Shown here: positions 10,112 to 23,493 of the stretch, piece by piece
How the letters are laid out: the number at the start of each line of letters is the position of its first letter
How positions within the stretch are numbered: position 1 is the stretch's first letter
The notes under the pieces: model-generated
Databases searched by the model: none
What the model was told of the DNA's origin: nothing
What the model saw: the letters and a program-made list of their open reading frames with translations, nothing else
NCBI GenBank assembly: GCA_036897485.1
Contig: JAYMTF010000610.1
Location: forward strand, 1 to 32,878
DNA from: Pelargonium nanum
Taxonomy: Eukaryota; Streptophyta; Magnoliopsida; Geraniales; Geraniaceae
Direction of reading: 5' to 3'
Length of the DNA stretch: 32,878 bases
Made by a program: the position numbers and the translations under genes

Positions 10112-12308
10112 CGTAGTTAATTAAGGTCTGCCTATATCTCCTCTTATACTATAACCATTTACTTTAATTTGAGCTCGTTATGTCATTCACATTACAATGA
10201 AAAAGGAAAGAACTTTGGGTTCAGATTCGGGTTCAGATCGTGTTTCTATAGGTTATTTAAATTTCTAGGAACTTTTTGTGTATCATAGCTCAAATTGAAT
10301 CTTGTCCGAGTTCTTGTGAAATCCAGTGTTTGGAACTAAAAATATGCTCAATCTTAGAATTAATTTTCACTGAAGAGCAAGAGGGATTATGATATTATGA
10401 CACTAATCAAGATTCATATGAAGCAAGCTATGGACAATTATGCTGCTTCCGGTTTTGTTTATCATTATTTTCAGCGTCGAATTTTATTGGGTAAATTGTG
10501 GATAAATGCCCTATACTTAGCCTCTTTTGCATATAACTCCCTATATATTTCTTTTCGTCACAATTAAGTCCTTGCACTTTCAATTTTTCAATTTGGTAGT
10601 TAGATTTAACTTATTTTTCTCTTTTATCGCGTAGGGTGCTGTTAAGTATGTGTATCCTTATATCTTCATTTAATAGTGTGATTGATCGATCATGGATTAA
10701 TTCATGTATGCTCATCCTAATCTTTTATGTTACAAGACAATTAAGCTAAAACATGGTACTTTGTGGAGTGATTAGCTTAATAGTATGTGCTCAAATTGGC
10801 TAGGTTGAGTTCGACAAGAAGCGAACAAAACGCTTTTGATTGCGCTAATTAGCCGGTAAGAGTACTTATTTCCTAATTAAGAGGATCAATGAATGTGAAC
10901 ATGGAGTTTTAGTTTTGATCCTAATGATGTTTACATTTTGTGTCTTGGCATGGTTTTATTCTACTTTATTTGTTTTCTGTTTTTAGTTTTGTCAACATTT
11001 GTGAGTTTGATGTATTATTAGAACTCTAATAATCAGACAAGCACAAGATCACAAAATTGTTGGTGTCAATTGATTGATTTGAATCATATTTAAGAGATTA
11101 TTATAATAATTAATTAATTAATTAATTAATAATGTATATATCATCATGATTATTATTGTAAACCATGTCATTTGTCTCCAAGATCCCATCAACATGGTAA
11201 CTAATTGTTATTGATTAATTGGTTGTGAAATGAGGTTTTATGCACATCTTGGACCATCATTTTTTTATTAACTTAGTTCTTATCATGATTTTCGCAAAAG
11301 AAAATTTAATCCTTGGGCAGAAAGAAAAATAAATCTTACTCCCCCGTTCAAATCCGATGTAAAATACTTTTCAACTTTTTCAAAATTTGGATTTCTTAGT
11401 TTCTCCAACTCCTATATTTCGATCTTCATCTTCTTGATTTAGCATGTGCAACTTACCTCCAATAATAACATGCGTAAGAGTAAATTTTCATAAAAATCAA
11501 AATTTTGGTGTCGAAATTTGTAAATTTTGAATTACTAGACATTTGAAATTTTATAGGGGTGTAATGTTTTGATTTCACCCAAGTTAGAAATTTTTCAACA
11601 AAAAAAATATATAATTCAATGGATTCATAAGTAATTTACCCTAAATTCATTGATATGATCATATGAAAGATATTTGCCATATAATTTTTAACTAATTATT
11701 TACAGCTTATAATATCTATATTTGTATAGTTTGTGTGTCACTATTATCATATTTTATTTTCCTTCTTGCTTCCAAACTATAAACACTATTGGAATTTAAG
11801 ACTTCATTGTCAAGCTAATTTACCAAATTTCAATCATAACTTAGTTGATTACACATCCACTCATCTTTTTCATGCTTATTGTGATTCAATTTTTTTAAAT
11901 TATATACTTTTTTTAGTAAATAAGTGGTTAGTCTATATAAACCATATCAATCTTGATACAAATAAATAATTTTTTTTCTTCTGGTTTTACAAGATTTTCA
12001 ATAGAATGGAATTTAATTTATAAATTAGGTTGAAAAAGCCTACCATGATTGATGCATATATACATATTTATATTAAGAGTATTTGTATTTTTTTGCTTAA
12101 GATAGGTATATGAAGGTGTGTGATGGCTTTACATGTCCATTAGTAGAAGATAAGGTTTGAATAGTAACTTATTTGGTTAGGACAATACATTACTAAAATG
12201 TTTTGTATAATCAAATATTATATGACTATATAAAAGTTAAAAGTTCATAAGATGTTGAACTGATTGTTGCTTTCCAATTAAATAAAATATTTTATTAAGA
12301 AACAGAAT
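10112..12308. other. AT-rich intergenic DNA downstream of DEG8
   Basis: This interval holds the DEG8 3' UTR at its left end and otherwise no gene that I can support. A (TTAA/ATTA)n microsatellite lies at about 11107-11130. A Stowaway-like start, TACTCCCCCGTTCAAATC, occurs at 11338 without a recognisable partner end. Short open frames here have skewed Asn/Ile/Tyr-rich composition and no family resemblance. Confidence 0.6.
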
Positions 12309-12328
12309 AACCTAAACTAGTTTAGGTT
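12309..12328. repeat. Perfect 20-bp palindrome
   Basis: AACCTAAACTAGTTTAGGTT is identical to its own reverse complement and is centred on CTAG. It lies just outside the GC-richer LTR-like block. No function can be assigned. It could be a remnant of a fold-back transposon or a cruciform-prone site. Confidence 0.7.
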
Positions 12329-12429
12329 TTGTTTGATCCAAACAAATGAGGTTACGATATTATCTTAAATTCTGCTCATTTCCATCTCTGATGATATCCA
12401 AAATATCATAAACGGGAGAGTCAATAATG

Positions 12430-13890
12430 AGGCCACATGTGGCACTTTCTGTCGAAGTCAACATGACCGAGCCAAATGTTAGGTCAACTATGGTTAAAGG
12501 TTCGGTCAATCTTGGTCAAAGTTTGGGTCATACTTACAGATCGCGTTTAGTCAAATGGCACAAATCGCCGCAAAAATGCGCATCCGCACAAATGCACGTT
12601 CACAAACCAGCGTACAGGATTCTTGTGTGATCGTAAGTCGTCTTGCAAGCCTTTGCAAGTTTAAACAAAGCTTGCACGCGCTTGGCAAAGTCTGCAAGCT
12701 CTTCTACATTTGCACTTCATCCATCTAGCCACGCATCCGCGCATCTCCGCATGACCTCCATCTGCCTCTCTAATGTCTCGGCTCAAGCTCGTAAGCAAGC
12801 CTCCGCATGTCTTACCGCACATCCACCCGGAAAAGCCCATCAATTATGCACCATATCCCGCACATCACCTCCGCATCTCATCCCGCACTAGCCTCCGCCC
12901 CATCTCTCTCTCCCTGCATCCGCATCCCTTGTTTGTAGCCCTTATCTAAGCGAGCCTAACATCCGTTCTACCCAATCTTTACTATCAATCTATCTAGGCG
13001 AGCTCCGTCACCATGCACACATCCACGCTTCCTTGCGGACCTCATGTCTGCATGCCACCTTCTCCACACACATCCATTTACGAATATCTCCCCTGTAAAG
13101 CATCCTCGCAGACATCATGCGCAAGGCACATCGGCACTCCTTTGCGAGCGCGTCTTCGCCGATATTCCCGCAAGACTTCCATGTGTGCTCTTCCACAAGA
13201 CATTCATGCCTGTTCTTTCACAAGGCATCTATAACATACGAGTACCATCCATTAACCTCAAACATGAGGATATGACACTTCGCTTTGCTCAATAAAGTTG
13301 GAGGACTCACGAAGAACGGAAAGGTCGATCTCGAGAAGAAGGATTGCGCCTTAGTGTCGAGAAAACAAGAGCTACTTCATTTCCTCTATGGATGGGAATC
13401 AAACCCTCACTTTGTCCGCAGAGCTTGGAGGTCTCTCGAAGGATGGGAATACAAACCTAAGAGAAGAGAATCAAACTCGTTTGCGGGCCCCGCCACAATT
13501 CTCGACCAATCACATGCTGCCATGCTGCCAAGTGAGGTGAAGGCCTATAAATATAGGCCTCGACCAAAGATAAAAGGATTCTTGCAAAATTTTAAAAATA
13601 CACTTTGAAGAGCACAAGAAACCTCTTAAGCGTTCTTCATATTCTTCGTGTGTTCATCCAAATCTTCAAACAATCTTTGAATCTTCGAAGTAAATATACT
13701 TCATTGTGTAGAGATCTTGATTCTCACGCCGGATGCGGTCTCTTCGGACACACATATGAGATTTTTGCTTAACAGTGCGTTGAACTTTGCAGCTGACATG
13801 TCCTTGATCCTTGACTTTGAACTATGACTCGAACTCGTCATCCAAATTCATCACCCGAACTTGACTTTAACTTGATACATCAACCACCTT
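12430..13890 (+). mobile_element. LTR-like block, probably a solo LTR or LTR fragment
   Basis: Base composition changes sharply here: GC- and CG-rich sequence with repeated CCGCATCTC/CGCATCC-like phrases stands out from AT-rich flanks. The order resembles an LTR. A U3-like part carries five GTCAA motifs, a strong TATA box lies at 13541-13560, and a short R/U5-like stretch rich in CTTCAAATCTTCG-type sequence follows. I could not fix the TG..CA ends or a target duplication, and there is no gag-pol reading frame beside it. Short open frames within it are judged non-genic. Confidence 0.5.
13541..13560 (+). promoter_or_regulatory. TATA box inside a perfect inverted repeat
   Basis: AGGCCTATAAATATAGGCCT has perfect 9-bp arms (AGGCCTATA and TATAGGCCT) around AA. 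The embedded CTATAAATA is a near-consensus plant TATA box. It lies centrally in the LTR-like block, where the U3/R promoter of a retrotransposon would be, with an A/C-rich stretch about 30 bp downstream as a plausible start site. Confidence 0.6.
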
Positions 13891-16150
13891 GACATGTTTT
13901 TTTTATTTTTTTATTTATAAGCAACTGCCTTGACATGTTAAAAAAAAAAAGCCTAAAATAAATGACATCGCTCAAATAGTCAAATCATCCTCAATGAATT
14001 CTTTTTGAAGGTTTGTTTTGAGCCAAAATTTTATCGGTTTAGACTCCTAGCTATGTTTAAAAAAATCTGAAAGCAGTTTCAATTCTTTTTCAATATGTCT
14101 AATGTTGACAAGTATCTTGAAAGCATGATGCTTGAAAAAAAAAATTAACTAGTAATGCTATTTGATAAATTATAACTTTATGTAGATTGAATTTTCATGA
14201 TTGACCCTACCTTGTCACCCATAACTAAGAGAGCAAAAAAGGTAAGACAAAATTTATTTGACATAGGTCAAGTCATTTATAAAAATATGATATTTCATTG
14301 AAAATTAGTATTCATTGGGCCACTTTTAAACTACAAATTCATAGGATGGATGTGCTGAATTTTGATGATATCTCGTAATTTTTATGATTTGTCTTAGTTT
14401 AAGGAAAAAAATAATGATTCATATAATTTATTCTTATATATATAAGTCTTACATGGTTTTGTATTAATTGGAAATCATTAAAATTGCACATACGACATTT
14501 AAAACCTACAAAAATGTTTATGATCTAACAAACAAGTATTAAGTCTTTTATTAAAAAGGAGTGTAAGACCAAACTCACTAATTATAGAGAATATGGTGAG
14601 AATAGAACATGGAAAATGATATCAAGAAATGAGTCAATAGTTTCTTGCCCATTAGATATATAAGTATTTAAAACTAGTAGAATCTATGAACGAGGCGAGT
14701 TGTCGTTACATGATTGATAAGCGGTGATGTCATGGTGAGTCCCAATGACATGATGTTTATATCATGATAATGTAATAGGAGTATGGGTGGTTACTAATAG
14801 GACGTATCTAATTACTTCAAGGCTTCGCGATGTGAATACTACCAAGAAAAAAGTTTATCAACTGAGGACGTGATCTCCATCCATACATTATTCGGTTATT
14901 CGACTTCGAGGAAGGCGAGGAGGATCGCAACCTTATAAATGTACCCAAAAGCCTTTTGAAGACGATGATGATCAAGTTCTAAGCAAGGGAAAAAACAATT
15001 GAGCCACGTAGATCCCAAATGGCCCAAGTAGAGCTGACAAAACAAATCCGACCCTTCGGGTACCCGAATTCCAACTAGTTTTTTGGCGGATTCGAGTTTG
15101 CATTAATCAACCCAAAAAAATCGGGTCGGGTATACTTGCAGAAAACAATGTGCTTTATGTCGAAAATCCTATAAGGTCGAGTTAGAGTTCATCAACCTGA
15201 ACCCCCCTTGATCAAGAAACAAAAAAATCGAATTGATCCAAACTTTTGCCACCTTTAAACCCATGACTGTAACAAGGTCACGTGGAGGCCGAGCTCTACA
15301 CTTGACACGTGGAGGCGAACCATCACAAGCGCGTGGGACAATGTACACAAAATTCAAGCACATGACAACTAAATTGTGATTAATGGATTAACTATTCTCA
15401 TATTGGACCATCTAATTTAACCAACTAGATTAAATTAAATCCATTAATTTTGTTTATGTAAATAAAATTGATACATTGGGAACATGCTCATAATGTTTTT
15501 TTTTCACACATTAAGAGCAACCCTAGATGAAGCAACAGACAACAATGGTTCCAAACGAGGGCCTCTTCATATTGGAAATTTAACTATTTTTGGATTTCCC
15601 AATTGGCCAATTTATATCGATAAAATTATTAGGAAAAATAATCATGTTTATTAACATTTGATTACTTGCCATGCACATAGGAGACACATGTTTAGCAAAC
15701 TTAAACAACGGACCATTTTAATTTTATGTTATAAATTAGTGTTGGGATGTGTTTCTTTTGTAACTATGATAACAATTTTTATTGGAATGACGGCAGAAAA
15801 AATAAAATAAAAAATTGTTTTTTTAATTAGTTATGAAATATCAAAACATAAACTAAAATATAAAGATGTTGAACAACAATTTATAATCTACACTCAGAAC
15901 TTTAGCTTCAAACAAGTTTTCATAATTTGTTTTTAAAAATATGAAAATGCTCAAAATTGGTAAAGTAACATTGCAATATCATTTTTTTAGTTGGTCCATA
16001 TGCTTGTTTCTATGACTTTTCAAATTTTAAACTAAGCAAATTAGTTTTTTACCCCTATGAAAATGTAAAGTTGAATAAATTACATTTTTAAGAATTTCGA
16101 CATCAAAATTTCAACCTACATAATTTTTTTGCTCCCGTGTAAGATGGGCA
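13891..16150. other. Gene-poor AT-rich intergenic DNA
   Basis: I see no supported gene. The phrase CCTTGACATGTT occurs twice about 40 bp apart (near 13890 and 13930) around an A/T tract. A hAT-like start, TAGAGCTGACAAA, occurs at 15029 followed by GGGTACCC/CGGGT-type sequence, resembling the intron elements of DEG8 but lacking its other end. Confidence 0.5.
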
Positions 16151-16159
16151 TCACAACTC

Positions 16160-16365
16160 CATGGTGAGCTCACTCTCATGAACCTACGTGAGTCCGCATT
16201 CACAAGGAAAGCTCGTTCACATGTTTCGCTCCATGACCTATGTGATTCCATCTGCATGAAGAAACTTCGCTCCAATGTGAACAAGGCATTGTTGCCTCAC
16301 GGTGATTTCACTTCCACGAATCTACATGAGTTCACATTCACGGTGAAACTTCGCTTCCATGTGTG
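16160..16365. repeat. Diverged ~138-bp tandem duplication
   Basis: A block starting CATGGTGAGCTCACT near 16160 recurs as CACGGTGATTTCACT near 16298, with matching phrases in the same order (CATGAACCTACGTGAGT/CACGAATCTACATGAGT and GCTCGTTCACATG/CTTCGCTTCCATG). A 66-aa open frame crosses it but only reflects the repeat. Confidence 0.55.
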
Positions 16366-16404
16366 CCGTACCTCGTAATCTCATGGTGAATATAGGTACA
16401 TTTC

Positions 16405-16665
16405 TCATAATGTTCCTAAACATAATCAAGACATAAAAACATGGGGAGTGATTCATTCCTTCCTTATATTTCAAGACATGACCAAGATGAGAATAATGTA
16501 GGGAGATGTCCATTCTTCCATATGTTTCCGAACAAATTCAAGATGAAAAAGAACATAGAGAAGACTTATTCCTCCTTATGTTTCTAGGAATGATCGAAGA
16601 AGAAGAACGTAGGTATATGTTAATTCCTCTTTAACTGACTGAGAAAATCCAAGATGAAAAACGAA
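16405..16665. repeat. ~57-bp degenerate minisatellite upstream of the NAC gene
   Basis: Units beginning CATTCCT/CATTCTT/ATTCCTC/AATTCCTC start near 16454, 16511, 16568 and 16623 (spacing 57, 57 and 55 bp), with a weaker unit before them. Each carries an internal CAAGATGA-like phrase, and several carry AGAA.GTAGG. It lies about 1 kb before the NAC start codon. Confidence 0.6.
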
Positions 16666-17178
16666 ACCGACACAGACCAAGAAACCTTGCACATTGGGAT
16701 TTTCTTGAAAAAAGTTCAAGAGTAATCTTTTTCAGAAGGTGGAGAATTTGAAAAATCTTGTTTTTATTTTATAAGCTTGTAATATTGCTAGATAGTAAGA
16801 TTAAACGACAAATCAACTAACATGAAAAAACACATGAGCTAATGAACCATCTCACGTGTACCGACCCCTTCATATTTTTTAGCCTTGGACTTATAAGACT
16901 GAATTAAGAAAACACAACTTTCATAAATAAATCAAAATTAGGAGTCACACAAGAAAACATGAAAGAAAGAGAGACCATATATGACCCTACAAGAAAATAT
17001 GAGCCAACAAAGAAGAAGTTGTGATTTGGTCATATTATGTGGCATCAAGGGATGAGAGAATAGAAACTCTGAAAGAGAATGGAATAGAAATTTTGGATTC
17101 AGAGATAATCAGAATTTATATATTTCTCAAAATTGGGTTTCAATTGAAATCTTCTCAGAATCTATGGTGTTGAATGAA

Positions 17179-17186
17179 TATATAAA
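17179..17186 (+). promoter_or_regulatory. Candidate TATA box of the NAC gene
   Basis: TATATAAA lies about 420 bp before the NAC start codon. If used, it implies a 5' leader of roughly 390 nt, including the CT-rich sequence just before the ATG. An intron in the leader or a closer start site cannot be excluded. Confidence 0.35.
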
Positions 17187-17601
17187 CTTATTCTCTTACT
17201 TTTCTATTGGAAGTTGGTCCTCAAGCCTACAAAAAACAATTCAACAAAGAATAAAGAAACTGATATATTGGAAATCTGCTTTGTCATTTAGTCCAATCTT
17301 GCTTTGTTAAATCTAAAATCCCAAAACTCTATTCTTGAGATCCTTAATTTGGATCCAAACAAAACCACCTATAAGTTTCAACTCAACAAAGGCCTTAAAC
17401 AAACAAACAAAAGTCCATTTTCTTGACTATTGCTTGCTTTCATTGAGAGAACTTGTACTTGCATCTTCAAGAACTCTTAAACTTAGTTTCATTTCAAGTT
17501 CTTGAGTTGGTCTTTACTTTTTTACCTCAAAAGCTAATATTTTGAGTCGAGGCTTGAGACTTGAGACCATCTTTTAAGAGTCTCTAAAGGGTTTCAAGTT
17601 G

Positions 17602-19568
17602 ATGGAGGAGAGAAATGATGGAGATTACAAGGTTGATGATGTTATGCTACCCGGGTTTCGGTTTCATCCAACCGACGAAGAACTTGTTGGGTTTTACCTG
17701 AGGAGGAAGATTCAGCAGAGATCTTTGCCCATTGAGCTCATCAAGCAAGTTGATATCTACAAATATGATCCTTGGGACCTTCCTAGTAAGTCCTTTTTGG
17801 TTTCTTCAACTTTCTTTTCCTTCTAATTTAGCTTCTTTTTTTGTTTGACATGAATTTGAAAGGTCAATGACCCGAGCTACGCAACAAGAGTAACTCTTTC
17901 CTTTTTTCTGACAACTTGTTCTCACCTTATTCAATGAAAATTCGAACTCACGATTTTTCATTCAGAAGTGTGTGGTTTGAACTATTGAGTCGTCCACTAA
18001 CAGACAAGAAAACAAGAAAAAACACAAAAATGAACACATTTATATTGTTATTATTTTGTTTTGCTTTGAAATGGAATTGAAAAGTTCAATGAACCGAGGT
18101 ACACCATAGATGTTGGTAACTTGTTTTATCTATGATATTTTTTTATGTCCATCATCATATATTTGGTTGTTCTCCAACTTTTATTCTAGCATGAGAATGA
18201 GAAACTTGTCATCAACAACATCATACAAGGAAAAAAAAATATATTCTCAGTTTCAAAATGAGTGTCCTCTTTTCATTTTAGTAAGTTAATTTAATTATAC
18301 ACTAACTGTCTATAGTATTCTTCTAAGGATAGTTAGTTATTATCCCTTAACACATGATCATAAGGATAGAGTTTTGATCGCTACAATTGTAAATAACTTT
18401 TAGTGCTTTTCTCGAAGCGTAGAATTAACAAGCACCGGGGAGAAGGAGTGGTACTTCTACTGCCCGAGGGACAGGAAGTACCGGAACAGCGCAAGGCCTA
18501 ACCGTGTGACAGGCGCCGGATTCTGGAAAGCAACCGGAACAGATAGGCCAATCTACTCCTCAGAAGGCTCCAAGTGCATTGGGTTGAAGAAGTCTCTTGT
18601 GTTCTATAGAGGCAGAGCTGCAAAAGGGATCAAAACTGATTGGATGATGCATGAGTTCAGGCTACCTTCTCTTGTAGACCCAAACCCCCCAAAGAATCTC
18701 CTTGACAAAAGCTATCCTGCAAATGTGAGGTTTTCTCTACTTTCAATCTTTCCGCGTCTACTGAACTGCGTCTATTTTGACTCGTTACAGTTCAAAGTTT
18801 AAATTGATAACTTTTTAAAAACTTACGAGCCCCCTAGGTCATTTTAAGTTGAGTTCATTGTTGCTGTGACATAATTTCGTTAACCGTTTTAACGAACAGT
18901 TCAAGGAAGTGCAGAAAGATTTAACCCGTCTTTTTTCATGCACTTTGCAGGATGCTTGGGCTATTTGCAGGATATTCAAGAAAACCAACTCCATGGCACA
19001 GAGAGCTTTGTCTCAATCTTGGATCTCTTCTCTGCCAGAAACTACACCATCTGATCACAATCACATACCTCAGTTCACCTCCAAGAACATGTTTTGCAAC
19101 AATGACTTGCAGCACAACTCCACCGTCAGTATAAACATCCCCTCCTACGAGCATCAGAACCCGAAACCCTATCCCATTTCCAACCTTGACATTCCCTACG
19201 TGTTTTCGCCTCTAGAAATGTCAGGAACTGGCACTACCACCAACCCGTTTTCTTCCATGTTCTCGAACCAGCACGCGCTGATAGGCGATATCAGCAAAAC
19301 TTGTCATGACAGCAACGGATTCGAAGGGTCACAAGAGCAGTTTAGTGGCTTTTCCATCAGTTTGCCACTGGAAATGCATCAACAAGAGGATGGCTTGAGG
19401 AAGAACTCATGTGCTACTCCTCAAGCAATGAGGTCAATAGGATTTCCCTTCAGCCTGCCTCCGGATCTCCCTGACGCTTGGACGCATAATCTGATATGGG
19501 ATTCAGATTCGCCGCAATGTCCCAGTGACTTGTCCACTAGTTACTCCACAAACAAATGTTATATTTGA
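17602..19568 (+). CDS. NAC-domain transcription factor, FEZ/NAC094 type
   Basis: Exons 17602-17785, 18423-18724 and 18951-19568 give 367 aa. The three-exon layout is standard for NAC genes. The NAC DNA-binding and dimerisation domain spans about residues 16-173, with all subdomains intact: [68 protein letters not shown] and [11 protein letters not shown]. The C-terminal ~190 residues are Ser/Pro/Asn-rich, as in NAC activation regions. The N-terminal acidic 'DGDYKVDDV' before the domain and the subdomain D/E wording resemble Arabidopsis FEZ and NAC094. FEZ promotes formative divisions in root-cap stem cells; whether this protein does the same is inference. The start is the first ATG of the frame. 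Intron 2 retention would stop translation at 18802, before DAWAICRIF. The gene converges with RPL34 downstream. Confidence 0.93.
17937..17998 (-). mobile_element. Possible SINE remnant in NAC intron 1
   Basis: On the minus strand, an A-box-like GACGACTCAATAGTTCA is followed about 30 bp later by a B-box-like GAGTTCGAATTTTC. The spacing fits a tRNA-derived SINE head, but both boxes are degraded and no tail or target duplication was found. Confidence 0.3.
18243..18345. mobile_element. Stowaway-like MITE remnant in NAC intron 1
   Basis: The phrase TTTCAAAATGAGTGTCC, followed by 'AGTTAGTTAT'-type sequence, parallels the left half of the Stowaway element at 5527-5774. The right end is missing or unrecognisable. 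Confidence 0.35.
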
Positions 19569-20319
19569 TGATCAAACTAAAATACATATACAAAACAGAA
19601 CAGGACAAAAGAGACAGAAGCAGTTTGTATTGCAGATAGTGTTAGAATTATGTTTCCTCTATTGTAGTTGCTGTACAGTCTCATATATTCTACATGCACA
19701 GAACTAGAATGATGTGTTCCTAGTTCCAACAAAAGAACTTGGATTTGGTTTCACACCTTACTACAACAGGACCAAAACTAAGGAAACATCAGGAATCATA
19801 GTATGTTCCTCAAAACATAAGAAAAAATAAACAGTCGTAGTAAGACACCAAGCTCAAGCAACTACAACTACATGTCAACTTAATGCAACACTCGTATCCT
19901 AACAAGCGTTAAACGAATTGAAATCAAGAACCTGATAATTATTCAATCAAGTCGATTTCATTTCACTAACAGGCAAATGACCGTCCTTGTGACACACAAA
20001 ACCTAACTCATATACCATAGTGATTTCTTTGTACAAAGAAATACACATGCATATTTTCAAGGTTTTTATTTAGATACTAATGAACTAGTGCCTCGAGAAT
20101 AATAGTTCAAACCACTGCTAATCCTAAACTCGTTGATCATATAAATAAATAATTATCTCAAGTCGTAAAACAAGGACTCAACTCAATGTTAGACTACTGG
20201 AAAAAACATTCAAATGCAGATCCAAGTTTCATTGTCATCATTACCAGCCTAGTCAAAAATTTCACTCAAGAAAAGCATATAATGTAAATCAATAGGATTT
20301 GTTTAATCACTCTCCTATT
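19569..20319. other. Intergenic region between convergent genes
   Basis: This 751-bp interval must hold the 3' UTRs of the NAC gene (+) and of RPL34 (-). I see no further gene, repeat or transposon end in it. Confidence 0.6.
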
Positions 20320-22227
<1,908 letters not shown>

Positions 22228-22416
22228 TGTTGCTGAGGAGCTACGAGCTCTGTCTCTCTGTTTCTCTCTCGCTTTGCTTCACTGAGACCAAAGAGCTGTT
22301 GTTTGTGGGAGAGGACGCGTATATGAAGTGTGGCTTCGGAGCTAAAGACCTAGATCTGACGGCTTATCTAGCTCTGACGTCTCTTCAACGGTTTGGATTC
22401 ACTGTCTTGTATTTTA

Positions 22417-22451
22417 TGGGCTCGGGCCCATCGGGGTCTTGTAAATGGGCC
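22417..22451 (-). promoter_or_regulatory. Site II (TGGGCY) cluster of the RPL34 promoter
   Basis: TGGGCT (22417-22422), GGGCCCA (22424-22430, reading TGGGCC on the minus strand) and TGGGCC (22446-22451) fall within 35 bp, about 200 bp upstream of the RPL34 start codon. Site II elements are known promoter motifs of plant ribosomal-protein and other growth genes. The downstream leader is a CT/GA-rich stretch typical of such genes. Confidence 0.6.
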
Positions 22452-22673
22452 AGTCTTGTTTGTCTATTATAGTGAAAATATTTGATTTGATCATACAATT
22501 AATCTCTTAATTGAATTCAAGTCAGATGTTTCTTGAGAAATTAGTAATTGGGTTGGACAAATCCGCACGAGTGCATCCACACCTTTTATATGTCGGGTTT
22601 GGGTTAAATACTTTTAACCAGAATCTAAAAAAAGTCTACCCAAAACTCGAATAACCACCTCTTATACATATGT

Positions 22674-23165
22674 ACTATCGAAGATAGCGAAAAGAAAAAA
22701 AAATCAATCGATATTCAACTAGTGCTTGATTTGATATTGGAGATGGAAATTCGGGTCAGATTCAGATGTGATTTTTTTTTTGTTTGAGTTGAAATGATCT
22801 TATTTAAACTCAAACTAGCAAATTGTGTGAGTTTCAGATCGAATTTTGGATTTTTAGTACAAAATACGTTTGTTTGTCTCCCATGACTCAAAGATGGATC
22901 AGGTTTATTTTGTATGACTCAAACTACAAAAATGAGGTCAGGTTTTCTAGCAGGGTTTAAAAGGCTTAATCTAAATCTAATCCGAAAATTATGTGGTTTC
23001 CCATCAAGTTTCAGGTATATACTATTGAAGATGACAACAAAAAATCGATAAATATTCAAACATTGCTTGATTTGATATTAGAGTTGGCAATCTGGGTTGA
23101 GTTAAATAAAAATAACGAAAATGTGAGTTTCAGGTCGAATGTTAAATTTTTAAGTACAAAATATG
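22674..23165. repeat. Tandem duplication with 347-bp period
   Basis: A segment starting ACTATCGAAGATAGCG at 22674 recurs as ACTATTGAAGATGACA at 23021. Both continue through GCTTGATTTGATATT, a hAT-like 'GAGTTGGCAAT' phrase, GTGAGTTTCAG.TCGAAT and TTTTTAGTACAAAATA. The second copy ends near 23165. The copies contain the degraded end of a hAT-like MITE. They lie between RPL34 and the end of the DUF1666 gene. Confidence 0.6.
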
Positions 23166-23493
23166 CATAGTTATCCAACTAAATTGATAGAATGTAGTGT
23201 GACTCAAACCACAAAATTGTGTAAATTGGAAGCAATATTTTACTATGCTATTTGCTTTGGATTTTTTTGTAGGTCACACCATTTTTGCAGCAATCTAGCT
23301 AAGTACTCTTATTCTATTTATATGTCAATATTGCACAAAATTCAAGTCTAATGGAATATACATACTTTCATTATTTGGACCAATATGTCAATACATACCA
23401 AGTTAACATCAAATTAAAATTTTCCTAACTTATGTCACATGGATCTATGCATGGAGAGTGGAGACCATATATACATTGACATATGATATATAA

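Noticed and set aside
10484..10640. Possible further MITE after DEG8
   Set aside because: The phrases resemble transposon starts, but I found no inverted partner or target duplication.
12643..13295. Overlapping Ser/Ala/His-rich open frames on both strands at 12.6-13.3 kb
   Set aside because: They arise from repeated CATCCGCATCTC-like words and differ in every frame, with no start context or family match.
13285..13608. 107-codon open frame in the LTR-like block
   Set aside because: It runs through the TATA box and promoter-like sequence, has no domain resemblance, and lies in GC-richer DNA where long frames arise by chance.
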